Assembly (NCBI GenBank): GCA_942492445.1
Contig: CALOEW010000031.1
Span: 16,174 to 80,173, forward strand
DNA: 64,000 bases
Reading direction: 5' to 3'
From: NORP240 sp942492445
Lineage (GTDB): Bacteria; Pseudomonadota; Gammaproteobacteria; Pseudomonadales; Pseudohongiellaceae
Shown here: positions 17,333 to 26,626 of the stretch, one piece after another
How positions within the stretch are numbered: position 1 is the first letter of the stretch
Layout of the letters: each line of letters opens with the position of its first letter
The notes under the pieces: model-generated
Database searches by the model: none
The model's input: the letters and a program-made list of their open reading frames with translations, nothing else
Told to the model about the DNA's origin: nothing
Program-made: the position numbers and the translations under genes

Positions 17333-19131
17333 CAGGAATCTATTTTCAGAACGGCGAGAAAGGCTTCCTGTGGGACATCTACACTTCCCACTTTTTTCAT
17401 GCGCTTCTTGCCTGCTTTCTGTTTCTCCAGGAGTTTTTTCTTTCGGGTTATGTCACCACCGTAACACTTCGCGGTAACGTTCTTACGCAGCGCCTTAACG
17501 GTCTGACGGGAAATAATCTGACCACCGATTGCTGCCTGTATCGCCACGTCGTAAAGTTGACGGGGTATCAGTTCCTTCATTTTCTCCGTCAACAGCCGCC
17601 CTTTGGTCTGCGCCTGGTCCCTGTGCACAATCAGAGCCAACGCATCTACTTTATCGCCGTTAATCAGAATATCCAAACGCACCAGGTTGGATTTTTGAAA
17701 ACGCTGAAAATGATAATCCAGCGACGCATAGCCCCGGCTGACCGATTTTAACCGATCAAAGAAATCCAGTACCACCTCATTCATGGGCAGCTCGTAATTG
17801 AGGGACACCTGTTTCCCAATAAACTGCATGTCTTTTTGTACTCCGCGCCGTTCGACACAGAGATTGATGACATTACCCAGGTATTCCTGCGGTACCAGGA
17901 TATTGGCAAGAACAATAGGCTCCTGCATCTCCGCAATATTGGCCGTTGGTGGCAGGTCCGCGGGACTGTCCACTTCGACGGTATCCCCGTTATTTAAAAC
18001 CACCTGGTAGATCACGGTAGGCGCGGTGGTAATCAGGGACAGATCGTATTCCCGCTCCAGTCTTTCCTGGATGATCTCCATGTGCAGCATTCCCAGAAAG
18101 CCGCAGCGAAATCCGAATCCGAGCGCATCGGAATTTTCGGGCTCGTAAAAGAGAGACGCGTCGTTAAGGGTCAGCTTGGACAGGGCATCACGAAAACTCT
18201 CAAAGTCATCTGATGACACCGGGAACAGCCCGGCATAAACCTGTGGCTGAACTTTCCTGAACCCTGGCAATGCCGGCACGTTCGGAGTGGCGGCAAGGGT
18301 CAGCGTATCACCGACCGGCGCGCCATGAATATCCTTGATTCCGGCAACGACAAAGCCCACCTCACCGGCGGCAAGCTGATCGGTTTCCAGTCGCTTTGGT
18401 GTAAACCTGCCGACGCTGTCAACGATGTGTGCTTTCCCTATGGACTTGGCCAGTATCTTGACGCCCTTTTTGATGACGCCCTGCTTGACGCGTACCAGTG
18501 ACACGATACCCAGGTAGTTGTCGAACCAGGAATCGATAATCAGCGCCTGCAGGTCGCCGTTGCGATCACCTACTGGAGGAGGCACCTTAATGACAATCTG
18601 TTCCAGTATTTCCTTGACTCCCATCCCGGTTTTGGCACTGGCGCTGACAGCTTCGGAGGCGTCGATACCGATGATTTCCTCAATCTCAGTTCTTACCCGG
18701 TCCGGATCAGCCTGGGGCAGATCCATCTTGTTCAATACCGGAATTACTTCCAGCCCCTGCTCGATAGCAGTATAGCAGGTGGCAACCGACTGCGCTTCAA
18801 CGCCCTGCCCGGCATCGACCACCAGCAGTGCCCCTTCGCAGGCAGCCAGTGACCGGGACACTTCGTAGCTGAAATCCACGTGCCCGGGAGTATCGATAAA
18901 ATTCAGCTGATAGCGTTTTCCGTTGTCTGAATCGTAGTACAGGGTTACGCTCTGAGCCTTAATGGTGATCCCGCGTTCTCTCTCGATTTCAAGCGTATCC
19001 AGCATCTGCTCAGCCAGTTCCCGATCGGAAACACCGCCACACATCTGAATGAATCGATCGGCCAGGGTGGATTTACCATGGTCGATGTGGGCTATGATGG
19101 AAAAGTTGCGAATGTTACTTGGGTCACTCAC
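17332..19131 (-). CDS. lepA: Elongation factor 4 (LepA)
   Basis: Ribosomal GTPase that back-translocates stalled ribosomes or aids initiation. I choose the GTG at 19131 (MSDPSNIRNFSIIAHIDHGK), giving 599 residues, the family's usual length, over a TTG 14 codons upstream. Visible are the G1 motif AHIDHGKSTLADRF, G3 DTPGHVDFSYEV, G4 NKMDLP, an EF-G-like domain and the unique C-terminal domain (KKLLEKQKAGKKRMKKVG). First gene of the lepA-lepB-DUF4845-rnc-era-recO series. Confidence 0.96.
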   Translation of the reverse strand: MSDPSNIRNFSIIAHIDHGKSTLADRFIQMCGGVSDRELAEQMLDTLEIERERGITIKAQSVTLYYDSDNGKRYQLNFIDTPGHVDFSYEVSRSLAACEGALLVVDAGQGVEAQSVATCYTAIEQGLEVIPVLNKMDLPQADPDRVRTEIEEIIGIDASEAVSASAKTGMGVKEILEQIVIKVPPPVGDRNGDLQALIIDSWFDNYLGIVSLVRVKQGVIKKGVKILAKSIGKAHIVDSVGRFTPKRLETDQLAAGEVGFVVAGIKDIHGAPVGDTLTLAATPNVPALPGFRKVQPQVYAGLFPVSSDDFESFRDALSKLTLNDASLFYEPENSDALGFGFRCGFLGMLHMEIIQERLEREYDLSLITTAPTVIYQVVLNNGDTVEVDSPADLPPTANIAEMQEPIVLANILVPQEYLGNVINLCVERRGVQKDMQFIGKQVSLNYELPMNEVVLDFFDRLKSVSRGYASLDYHFQRFQKSNLVRLDILINGDKVDALALIVHRDQAQTKGRLLTEKMKELIPRQLYDVAIQAAIGGQIISRQTVKALRKNVTAKCYGGDITRKKKLLEKQKAGKKRMKKVGSVDVPQEAFLAVLKIDS

Positions 19132-19239
19132 CGAGTCGGGTATCCCTGTGGGTCCTGCGGACGAAGGTCGCAATTCTAAAGTATCTGAGGAATTGTGTCA
19201 GTGGATTTCCGGAAGGATCAGGCTTCTCTGCGCTGCAAT

Positions 19240-19266
19240 AAAAAAGGCAGCCTGAGGCTGCCTTTT
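19240..19266 (-). terminator. Terminator of mucD
   Basis: Stem GGCAGCC/GGCTGCC with a three-base loop and A/T tracts on both sides; six T residues follow on the minus strand just after the mucD stop at 19282. It separates the stress operon from lepA. Confidence 0.9.
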
Positions 19267-19281
19267 CCCGGCCCGGTGAAC

Positions 19282-20715
19282 TCAGTCCATATCCAGAGCC
19301 AGGGTCGTTCCCCGCCCTTCTCTCACGATGCGAACCGGCACAAAGCCGCTGTCCGGCAATTCCTGAATGACTGCAGCGAACTGCTCTACGCTGGTAATCT
19401 CCTGACGATTCAAGGAGACAATGACGTCGTCCGCGAGAATTCCCGCCTGTTCGGCCGGTCCTTCGACAACCTCTACCACTCTCACGCCGGAAAGACCGGA
19501 GACCTGCCTGACTTCCCGGCTCAGGTCTGCCACACGCAAGCCCAGGGGATTGCGGCGCACTGGCTGGGCCTGCTCGAGCTCTTCCTGGACCACATTCAGC
19601 GGCGAACTGCCGAGCGTGACATTAAGGGCAAGACGACGACCGTCCCGATAGATCAGCACCTCGGAATCGGTACCCGGCCTGTTCTGCCCAACAAAGAAAG
19701 GCAGGTCTGCTGAATTCTTGATTTCCCTTCCGTCGAATTCCAGGATTATATCCTCAATCTGGATACCGGCCTCTTCCGCCGGGCTGCCAGGAGAAACCAC
19801 GTCGACAAACGCCCCATGTGGTCTTTCCAGATTGAAAGATTCAGCCAGTGCATAGCTTACCTCCTTGATCTGCACTCCGAGCAGGCCTCGCTGCACCGCG
19901 CCGGTCTCCCGTAATTGCTCGACCACATTTATAGCCACGTTGCTGGGTATAGAGAAAGAAATGCCTGCCGAAGTACCGGTACTGCTTAAAATCTGGGAAT
20001 TGATCCCGATTACCTCACCATCCAGGTTGAAAAGCGGACCTCCGGAATTGCCCTGATTGATAGCTACGTCGCTCTGTATAAAGGACATGTAGTTATAACG
20101 ACTGTTGCCGGGGATGGAACGTCCCTTGGCACTGACGATACCCGCCGCGGCGGAGAATTCCAGTCCGAAGGGTGAGCCGATTGCCAACACCCAGTCACCT
20201 ACCCTCACCGCATCTGAATCACCCATTCTGACCGCCGGCAGATCCAGGGCGTTGATCTTGAGTACCGCCAGGTCAGAGGGTTCGTCCAGCCCGACAACTT
20301 CGGCCTCAAACTCCCGTCGGTCAGTCAGGTGTACGGTAATTTCCTCAGCTCCAGCCACCACGTGGTGGTTGGTCACCACGAATCCGTCCGATGTCAGAAT
20401 AAACCCGGAACCGACTGAACCGCGGGGACTTAACTGGGGCTCCCCGGGTTCGAGCTCCAGATCCGGAAGATTCTCCGGGTCGATGCGCCGCCGTAAAAAC
20501 TCCTCCAGATCCTGTTCCGAAAGGTAATTCGGACGTTCCACCATGCGAATGGCGGATATCTCCACTATAGTCGCGGCATTGGTCTCCACCAGGTCAGCGA
20601 AGTTAGGCAGAATTAACGCACCAGTGACCAGTCCGGGCAGTAGCAACAACAGTAACAACCCCGTTCGGGCAAACTCGGATCGGCTTGTGGGACAGGATAA
20701 TCTGGGAAACTTCAT
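19282..20715 (-). CDS. mucD: Periplasmic HtrA-type serine protease (MucD/DegP-like)
   Basis: Periplasmic chaperone-protease of the envelope stress response. 477 residues: an N-terminal signal or anchor (TGLLLLLLLPGLVTGALI), trypsin-like domain with catalytic His in VVTNHHVVAG (about 114), Asp in PSDLAVLKI (about 143) and Ser in QGNSGGPLFN (about 220), then two PDZ domains. GGAAG lies 7 bases before the ATG. It follows rpoE and mucA on the same strand, but no mucB or mucC gene lies between, unlike Pseudomonas. Confidence 0.93.
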   Translation of the reverse strand: MKFPRLSCPTSRSEFARTGLLLLLLLPGLVTGALILPNFADLVETNAATIVEISAIRMVERPNYLSEQDLEEFLRRRIDPENLPDLELEPGEPQLSPRGSVGSGFILTSDGFVVTNHHVVAGAEEITVHLTDRREFEAEVVGLDEPSDLAVLKINALDLPAVRMGDSDAVRVGDWVLAIGSPFGLEFSAAAGIVSAKGRSIPGNSRYNYMSFIQSDVAINQGNSGGPLFNLDGEVIGINSQILSSTGTSAGISFSIPSNVAINVVEQLRETGAVQRGLLGVQIKEVSYALAESFNLERPHGAFVDVVSPGSPAEEAGIQIEDIILEFDGREIKNSADLPFFVGQNRPGTDSEVLIYRDGRRLALNVTLGSSPLNVVQEELEQAQPVRRNPLGLRVADLSREVRQVSGLSGVRVVEVVEGPAEQAGILADDVIVSLNRQEITSVEQFAAVIQELPDSGFVPVRIVREGRGTTLALDMD

Positions 20716-20915
20716 AATAAACTTCCGGAAGGTTCAGCGGGTGGCGCAGCGCTGAGCCACTGCCATGTCCAGGCGACCAGGCAGTAACCCGCGCATCGCG
20801 GGAGCTTCGAGTGTACTTCAGAGCAGGGTAAACGTAAACACGAGGACTGGTGGAGGAGACTTCCTGGCCGGTGCTTTCACCTGGACAATAGCACTTCTAT
20901 TCAACAGGTTAGGGA
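20716..20915. other. Non-coding gap where mucB/mucC would be expected
   Basis: 200 bases between the end of the anti-sigma gene and mucD with no supportable gene. In Pseudomonas mucB and mucC occupy this place. No recognisable remnant is seen. Confidence 0.5.
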
Positions 20916-21552
20916 CTATTGTGAAGTCTGAATCTCGTTTACCAGCCGGTACAGTGGAGAATCCTCCAACTGCTCCAGTTGCGGCGGCTCCTCGCGGGTG
21001 ATTGATGCACTTCTGATATATTCCTCCAGGCGTTGCCTGGCGGCTGGATCTACCTCGCGCACCAGGTTCGCAGCGTCACTGTTGACAGCCAGGCTGGACA
21101 GCAGGGAGCTCGCCTGAACCCGGCTTCCGCTCAACGGGCTGAATCATCGGATTCTGGCCCGCCACTGGAACGGAGCCACTGCCCGGGGCGGAATTATTCA
21201 CACTGACCTGCATTCCAAGGAAGAATGCCAGGGCGACCGATGCAGCGATTGCCATCTTAGCCACTGATCTGGTCCACTGTCGTGCGGTCGACCCCCGGGA
21301 TGCCCTCACAGGCAAGGGTACTGCCGCAATGGCCACCGCGACGTCAGTGTGAAATCCACGGCCGACCAGTGGAGCCGATCGGCTCATCTTGAAATTATCG
21401 TCGTGCAGCAACGCCCGAACCAGGTTCATGCGCTCCCACATTGCCGATACTTCCGGGTCCTCGGCTGCGCTTTTGAGCAGACGCCTGAGCTCCAGTTCGT
21501 CCGCTTCGTCATCCAACATCGCTGAAAGGGTTTCGTAGTCCCGGCTGTTCAT
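20916..21552 (-). CDS. mucA: Anti-sigma factor MucA/RseA, with apparent one-base frameshift
   Basis: Inner-membrane anti-sigma factor that holds RpoE. The first frame gives the cytoplasmic sigma-binding domain (DYETLSAMLDDEADELELRR), basic linker and membrane helix (MAIAASVALAFFLGMQVSV), then leaves the family and stops at 21076. The next frame supplies the periplasmic end (SSLLSSLAVNSDAANLVREV ... ARQRLEEYIRSASI) to 20916. Removing one C from the CCC run at 21136-21138 fuses them into about 211 residues, reading NPMIQPLSGSRVQASS. I consider it one gene with an extra base. A truncated MucA would be expected to deregulate RpoE. Confidence 0.85.
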
Positions 21553-21745
21553 AATCGGCCTTATGTCTCAACTATCAGAACGTCCAAGGTTCTGACTGAT
21601 CGTCTGGATTTCCAGTCACTTGGGTGCTTTATCAGCACCTGATCCTCTGACCGGTCCAATCTCTATCCTGCCCGCCACAACCATCGGTTTCCGATATCCT
21701 AACCGGTGACGACTTTCCGGTGACAGGCTGTAACTGCAGGTCACC

Positions 21746-22315
21746 TCACAACAGTTCACGGATACGCTTGTCGATCGCTTCCCGTGCCCTGAAAATTCGC
21801 GATCTAACGGTTCCTACGGGGCAACCCATCACTTCGGTGATATCCTCGTAACTCAATCCTGAAAATTCCCTCAGGGTGAATGCCGTTTTCAATTCTTCGG
21901 GTAATTCCTCAATCGCCTCGTTGATCGCTTCCCGGAGCTTGTCCGTTCTCAGACTCGCCTCGGGAGACTCCAGTTCCTGAAGCGGCAGTGCCAACTCATT
22001 GTTCTCGGACTCATCTACATCCATGTCCACCGCTGGCGGCCTGCGGTTCCTTGCGACCAGGTGGTTTTTCGCGGTATTGACGGCTATCCGGTACAACCAG
22101 GTATAAAACGCGCTGTCCCCGCGAAACAGCGACAAGGCTCTATAGGCCTTGATAAACGCTTCCTGGCTGACGTCCTCAACCTCCTGCGGGTCGCTGACAA
22201 ACCGGGCAATCAATGCGGCTACCCGGTGCTGATAGCGTAACACCAGAAGGTTGAAGGCCTGTTTGTCTCCATTCAACACCCGGTCGACCAACTGCTGGTC
22301 GGTATCCTTTCTCAC
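21746..22315 (-). CDS. rpoE: RNA polymerase sigma factor RpoE/AlgU
   Basis: Extracytoplasmic-function sigma factor for envelope stress. 189 residues with region 2 (QEVEDVSQEAFIKAYRALS, FYTWLYRIAVNTAKNHL) and region 4 (LREFSGLSYEDITEVMGCPV, GTVRSRIFRAREAI). The start is GTG at 22315. It lies upstream of mucA and mucD and divergent from nadB, the same arrangement as in E. coli and Pseudomonas. A sigma-E-type promoter lies upstream, suggesting self-activation. Confidence 0.96.
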   Translation of the reverse strand: MRKDTDQQLVDRVLNGDKQAFNLLVLRYQHRVAALIARFVSDPQEVEDVSQEAFIKAYRALSLFRGDSAFYTWLYRIAVNTAKNHLVARNRRPPAVDMDVDESENNELALPLQELESPEASLRTDKLREAINEAIEELPEELKTAFTLREFSGLSYEDITEVMGCPVGTVRSRIFRAREAIDKRIRELL

Positions 22316-22381
22316 TATGTTCCAACTCCAATCTCAGACCGGGAACCACCGCTGTTGGAACAATTTAAACCGTTCACACAC

Positions 22382-22408
22382 ATAGACCGCGGGGATGTTC
22401 AAAAGTTC
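22382..22408 (-). promoter_or_regulatory. Candidate sigma-E promoter of rpoE
   Basis: On the minus strand GAACTT is followed after exactly 16 bases by TCTAT, matching the sigma-E pattern GAACTT-N16-TCNNA at the -35 and the TC of the -10. It lies about 70 bases upstream of the rpoE start. Not tested; spacing is the main support. Confidence 0.65.
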
Positions 22409-22577
22409 TTCAAAACTATAAAATTGCTGCAATTGCATTACAACACAGGCATTATCCGGTTTCCCTCAGCCACGTTTCCCTGGCCCCCAGCCTGCAATTC
22501 GGCCCGGCACTTGCACATATCCTCTTAAATAACAACAAGATAAGGCAGCCTGAGCGAGTAATTCAGACCCAGCTATC

Positions 22578-24302
22578 ATGACCAGCACTCGTCCCAACCC
22601 CAATCCGCAGGAAACCGACATTCTGATAATCGGCAGCGGTGCAGCAGGGCTTACCCTGGCGTTGCGGTGCGCAGAGTTCGCCCGGGTCCGGGTTATCAGT
22701 AAAGGCAGCCTGCGGGAAGGCGCCACCTTTTACGCCCAGGGGGGAATCGCCGCGGTTCTGGACGACCGGGACAGCATCGAAGCCCATGTTGCCGATACCC
22801 TGGTCGCCGGCGTGGGTCTGTGCCACGAGGACATGGTGCGTTTCGTCGTGTCACACAGCACGGAATGTGTCCGCTGGCTGGTCGACCAGGGTGTCCCGTT
22901 CACAACCAAAGCCCGCGCCGACGGGCCTCCGGATCACTCCAGTGTGCCACAACCCGGTGCCGACGACCTCACCTCTCTGCACCTTACCAAGGAAGGCGGT
23001 CACAGCCACCGCCGCATCATCCATGCAACTGATGCAACCGGCAAGGCGGTATTCAAAACCCTGAAGAAAAAGGCCCTCGAACACCCAAGTGTGGAATTGG
23101 TTGAACACCATATTGCCGTCGAGCTTTTGACCCGGAAAAAACTGGGACTCTCCGCACAGGCGTGCATCGGTGCTTATATCATGAATACGCGCAGCAACCG
23201 GGTTGAACTGGTTCGTTCACGCTTTGTGGTACTTGCCACCGGGGGTGCCAGCAAAGCCTATCTGTACACTACCAATCCGGACGGCGCCAGTGGTGACGGA
23301 ATCGCCATGGCCTGGCGAGCAGGCTGCCGGGTGGCCAATATGGAATTCAACCAGTTTCATCCCACCTGCCTGTACCATCCGCACGCCAAGTCGTTTCTGA
23401 TAACCGAAGCGCTGAGGGGGGAAGGCGCCTACCTTGAATTGCCTGACGGCACCCGTTTCATGCAGAAATTCGACAGTCGCCTTGAGCTTGCCCCCAGAGA
23501 TATCGTGGCCCGCGCCATTGACCACGAGATGAAAAGGCTCGGTTGCGACTGTGTCTATCTGAACATCACCCACAAACCCAGGGATTTCATTCTTGCTCAC
23601 TTCCCCACCATTCACAAGCGCTGCCTGAAATTCGGTATCGATATCTGCACCCAGAGAATCCCCGTGGTTCCGGCAGCTCACTACACCTGTGGAGGGGTCA
23701 TGGTGAACCAGTTCGGTGAAACCGATATTCCCAACCTGTATGCGATTGGTGAAACCAGTTTTACGGGCCTGCACGGCGCCAACAGGATGGCAAGCAATTC
23801 ACTTCTGGAATGCTTCGTGCTTGCATTTTCCGCATCGCACCAGATCAGAGAAAACTTCAGCAAGACCGAAATCAGCCCCGCGGGTTCGCCCTGGGACGAA
23901 AGTCGTGTTTATGAGTCAGAGGACGACATCCTCATTGCCCACGACTGGCACGAACTCCGGCGGTTCATGTGGGATTTCGTGGGAATCGTTCGAACCGACC
24001 GCAGACTGCAGCGGGCTCGTCGCCGGATCGATGTTCTGGAACAGGAAGTTCAGGACTACTACCAGAATTACAAGGTGAATTCAGACCTGCTGGAGCTGAG
24101 AAACCTGGTTCTGGTGGCACGCCTGATAATAGACTGCGCCCTGCAGCGCAAGGAAAGCCGGGGCCTGCACTACACGCTGGACTACCCGAACCAGACCGAT
24201 CCACCTGCCGACACGGTGCTGGTGCCCGATAATTACCCGGCAGAACGACCAGCCGGAAAGGAGCCGCCCCGATCAACCCTCCTGGCACCGGAAAAACCGT
24301 AA
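22578..24302 (+). CDS. nadB: L-aspartate oxidase
   Basis: FAD enzyme oxidising aspartate to iminoaspartate, the first step of de novo NAD synthesis. 574 residues. The FAD-binding ILIIGSGAAGLTLALRC is at the N-terminus, followed by EGATFYAQGGIAAVL, TKEGGHSHRRIIHATDATG and the C-terminal LYAIGETSFTGLHGANRMAS and NSLLECFV blocks. Divergent from rpoE. Its 3' end overlaps the convergent ygfX gene by 30 bases. Confidence 0.96.
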   Translation: MTSTRPNPNPQETDILIIGSGAAGLTLALRCAEFARVRVISKGSLREGATFYAQGGIAAVLDDRDSIEAHVADTLVAGVGLCHEDMVRFVVSHSTECVRWLVDQGVPFTTKARADGPPDHSSVPQPGADDLTSLHLTKEGGHSHRRIIHATDATGKAVFKTLKKKALEHPSVELVEHHIAVELLTRKKLGLSAQACIGAYIMNTRSNRVELVRSRFVVLATGGASKAYLYTTNPDGASGDGIAMAWRAGCRVANMEFNQFHPTCLYHPHAKSFLITEALRGEGAYLELPDGTRFMQKFDSRLELAPRDIVARAIDHEMKRLGCDCVYLNITHKPRDFILAHFPTIHKRCLKFGIDICTQRIPVVPAAHYTCGGVMVNQFGETDIPNLYAIGETSFTGLHGANRMASNSLLECFVLAFSASHQIRENFSKTEISPAGSPWDESRVYESEDDILIAHDWHELRRFMWDFVGIVRTDRRLQRARRRIDVLEQEVQDYYQNYKVNSDLLELRNLVLVARLIIDCALQRKESRGLHYTLDYPNQTDPPADTVLVPDNYPAERPAGKEPPRSTLLAPEKP

Positions 24303-24809
24303 CATTACCGCGAGTCGCCTGCGTTGCCCCGGGCTGATATTGTCAGGAAGAACGAAGACACGCAGTGATCGCACTTCAGGAGACACCCCTGCTCCGGCTT
24401 CGCGGACGTCATCTCGACTGTCGCCCGGCTCTGCGGAGAAATCGAGCACTGTCAACCAGCCGCTACGGAAAACGACTCGACTGACGCGACCCTGAAACTG
24501 CCCGGCGCGGGTATACAGTATGGCCTTCCCCTGTCTCTCCAGTTCCAGGCGCCGCACCGAACGCCGTCCGGCCAGCAGAACCTCACGCAGTCGGGCCAGA
24601 GAACTGCACACCAAACACAGGGTGCAAAACAGCAACATCCACCCTGGCGGCTTTATGGACACAATCGCGGCCTGTGCCAGGCAATGCCCCGCAAGCAGCG
24701 CGAACAACTCCACCCGGGAGATGCGGAATTCCAATTGCAACAATGCCCTGTTCCAGCAAGAATCGGCTTTGATCAGAGATTCCCTAAGTCTAGACCGCAC
24801 CTCGGGCAC
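24273..24809 (-). CDS. YgfX/CptA-like membrane protein
   Basis: About 178 residues from a GTG at 24809. There is a pair of membrane helices near residues 35-70 (FALLAGHCLAQAAIVSI, WMLLFCTLCLVCSSL), then a soluble domain with SVRRLELERQGKAI and SGWLTVLDF and a VFVLPDNISPGQRRRLAVML ending, as in YgfX proteins. YgfX is co-encoded with sdhE, as here with 20 bases of overlap. In E. coli it was described as a toxin affecting FtsZ/MreB, but its role elsewhere is uncertain. Confidence 0.75.
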   Translation of the reverse strand: MPEVRSRLRESLIKADSCWNRALLQLEFRISRVELFALLAGHCLAQAAIVSIKPPGWMLLFCTLCLVCSSLARLREVLLAGRRSVRRLELERQGKAILYTRAGQFQGRVSRVVFRSGWLTVLDFSAEPGDSRDDVREAGAGVSPEVRSLRVFVLPDNISPGQRRRLAVMLRFFRCQEG

Positions 24810-24996
24810 TGGCCAGAATCAGCGCGATAAGAGGTTTAAACGAGGCATCGTCAGGCTCGTCGCGCTGCATCAACCAGGCGTAAAGATCCTGGTCTTCACA
24901 ACTGAGCAGTTTCTGCAAGAGCTGCTGTTGCCCGACGGTAAGGGAATCAAATTTTTCCCTGGCGAACGGCTCCAGCAGCAGATCGAGCTCCAGCAT
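24790..24996 (-). CDS. sdhE: SdhE FAD assembly factor, N-terminus disrupted
   Basis: SdhE helps attach FAD to succinate dehydrogenase. The frame starting at 24996 (MLELDLLLEPF) gives only 68 residues. The same frame runs open upstream and reads RILWHSRRGMLELDL, the conserved SdhE start with the RGxxE motif needed for flavinylation, but no start codon precedes it. An ATG at 25043 in a neighbouring frame (MVPIN) would join it if one base were added near 25029-25032, giving 84 residues, close to the family's usual 80-90. A frameshift is therefore likely. Confidence 0.8.
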   Translation of the reverse strand: MLELDLLLEPFAREKFDSLTVGQQQLLQKLLSCEDQDLYAWLMQRDEPDDASFKPLIALILASARGAV

Positions 24997-25232
24997 GCCT
25001 CGTCGGCTGTGCCAGAGAATCCGATCCTGTTGATTGGTACCATGAAAAACTCACCGGGTTGTCTGTTGCGGTATCGGCGGCGGGTACGTTGCGAATTATC
25101 GACAAAGACGTATCATGAAGTGAGCCACCGGACGCCGGATCTCAGTGCTTGCTGGTCAAGCGGCGGTCGACGAAGTGGTATACCCCATGGGGTATTTCCG
25201 GATCCTGACACAACACCTGATGGGTTATTATC

Positions 25233-26204
25233 ATGACAGTAGTTAACCTGAACGCTTTCGATCTGATCGCGGTATCGGGAGTCGATGCAAAAAAATTCCT
25301 GCAAGGCCAGGTAACCTGCAACGTGGATCTGCTTTCCCCCGATCACAGCCTGGAAGGCGCCATCTGCAACCTCAAAGGTCGCGTGATCTGCGATTTCAGG
25401 TTGATTGAGCATGACCATGTCTGTTACCTGTCCATGGAGCCGGGTATGGCCGCTATCGTCATTCCGATTCTCAACAAGTACATTGTCTTCTCCAGGGCCA
25501 CCTGCGAGCAGATCGGCAATGGTGTCCGGCGGTCTGGCCTTATTGCTGACGACGGGGTCCCCGGGGCGGTGAGTCCCGCAATCGACTGGCCCACCGCGGA
25601 CGGTAATGTGATTTCCTGGGGCGACCTGCTTATCATCAGGATTCGGGGCACACTCCCCCGCTATGAACTCTGGCAGTTTTCGGCGTCATCGGCATCACAA
25701 GCCCGGAAACTGATGGCCGGCATGGCTGCAGTGGACGACAGTAAGGCCTGGGTACTGGAGGACATCAGGTCAGGCATCGCCCACGTCACGCCCGCGTTGA
25801 CGGAGCGGCACCTGCCGGAAGCCCTGAATTACGACCTGTCTGGAGTCATCAACTTCAAAAAAGGGTGCTACACAGGGCAGGAAATCGTTGCCCGGATGTA
25901 TTATCGTGGCACAGCCAAAAAACGGACCTTCCATGCTGTCGCCGACCGTGACTGTGGACAACCGCAATCAATCAGTTGCCGGCACGGCTTTGAAGGGAAG
26001 TCTGAAGAGGGTGAACTGCTAGCCCTGTCACCCGATACTGAAGGTCAGTGGCATTGTCTGGCGATACTGCCCACCACGGCGGTGGAGGAGACCAGTCAGG
26101 TTTATCTCAACGGCAACGTAAAATGCCCTGTCACTATCCTTGGGAACCCGGCAACGAATCAACCGGTCGAACCGGTTCACCTGGAGGAGGGAAGCGGGAC
26201 CTGA
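25233..26204 (+). CDS. ygfZ: Folate-binding protein YgfZ
   Basis: YgfZ (GcvT-like fold) uses folate in assembly or repair of certain iron-sulfur enzymes such as MiaB. 323 residues, with the diagnostic FKKGCYTGQEIVARMYYRG motif near residue 205-225 containing the essential cysteine, and an N-terminal KKFLQGQVTCNV block. Its partners sdhE and ygfX lie divergent and immediately upstream, a common arrangement. Confidence 0.92.
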   Translation: MTVVNLNAFDLIAVSGVDAKKFLQGQVTCNVDLLSPDHSLEGAICNLKGRVICDFRLIEHDHVCYLSMEPGMAAIVIPILNKYIVFSRATCEQIGNGVRRSGLIADDGVPGAVSPAIDWPTADGNVISWGDLLIIRIRGTLPRYELWQFSASSASQARKLMAGMAAVDDSKAWVLEDIRSGIAHVTPALTERHLPEALNYDLSGVINFKKGCYTGQEIVARMYYRGTAKKRTFHAVADRDCGQPQSISCRHGFEGKSEEGELLALSPDTEGQWHCLAILPTTAVEETSQVYLNGNVKCPVTILGNPATNQPVEPVHLEEGSGT

Positions 26205-26626
26205 TGCAGGGATGCAAACCGGACTGACGTGTCCAGCCCGATACGATCCCACGCCCTGGCAAGCAGACTTTCCTCGCAATTCTCGAGCATCTGGATATGA
26301 TCGATGCGACGACAGAGGGCCTGATCGTCCTGGTCCTCCTGCTCAAGCAGATACTGGTTTAGATCAATAGCTTCACGAATGCGGACCAGAAACAGAATTT
26401 TGCCGGAATCAGAAGGATTGGCACGAGGAAAAACGGCACAGTGCCCGTACCGGGCCAGGTGTGCAAAACACGTTTCTATGTCGTACTCATCCAGGGCAAG
26501 TTGAAGCGGGATAAGACTTTCTCCCCGTAAGCGCCGCCTGCCGAGGTGACTTTTCTCCAGGCAGTTTCCCAGGTTGTCTTTCTCAAGGCCCGGGTGATGG
26601 TCTTCGAAGTAAATCAGGCGTCCCAT
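26177..26626 (-). CDS. Hypothetical protein, unknown function
   Basis: 149 residues that I do not recognise. GAGGAA lies about 8 bases before the ATG, supporting translation. No signal peptide or membrane helix; the protein is acidic with charged helices (LLEQEDQDDQALCRRIDHIQ). Three histidines cluster near the start (EDHHPGLEKD). Its 3' end overlaps convergent ygfZ by 28 bases. Moderately likely to be a real cytosolic protein. Confidence 0.5.
   Translation of the reverse strand: MGRLIYFEDHHPGLEKDNLGNCLEKSHLGRRRLRGESLIPLQLALDEYDIETCFAHLARYGHCAVFPRANPSDSGKILFLVRIREAIDLNQYLLEQEDQDDQALCRRIDHIQMLENCEESLLARAWDRIGLDTSVRFASLHQVPLPSSR

Noticed and set aside
20916..21134. Separate small gene downstream of mucA
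   Set aside because: Its sequence is the periplasmic end of the anti-sigma factor in a shifted frame, with only a TTG as start.
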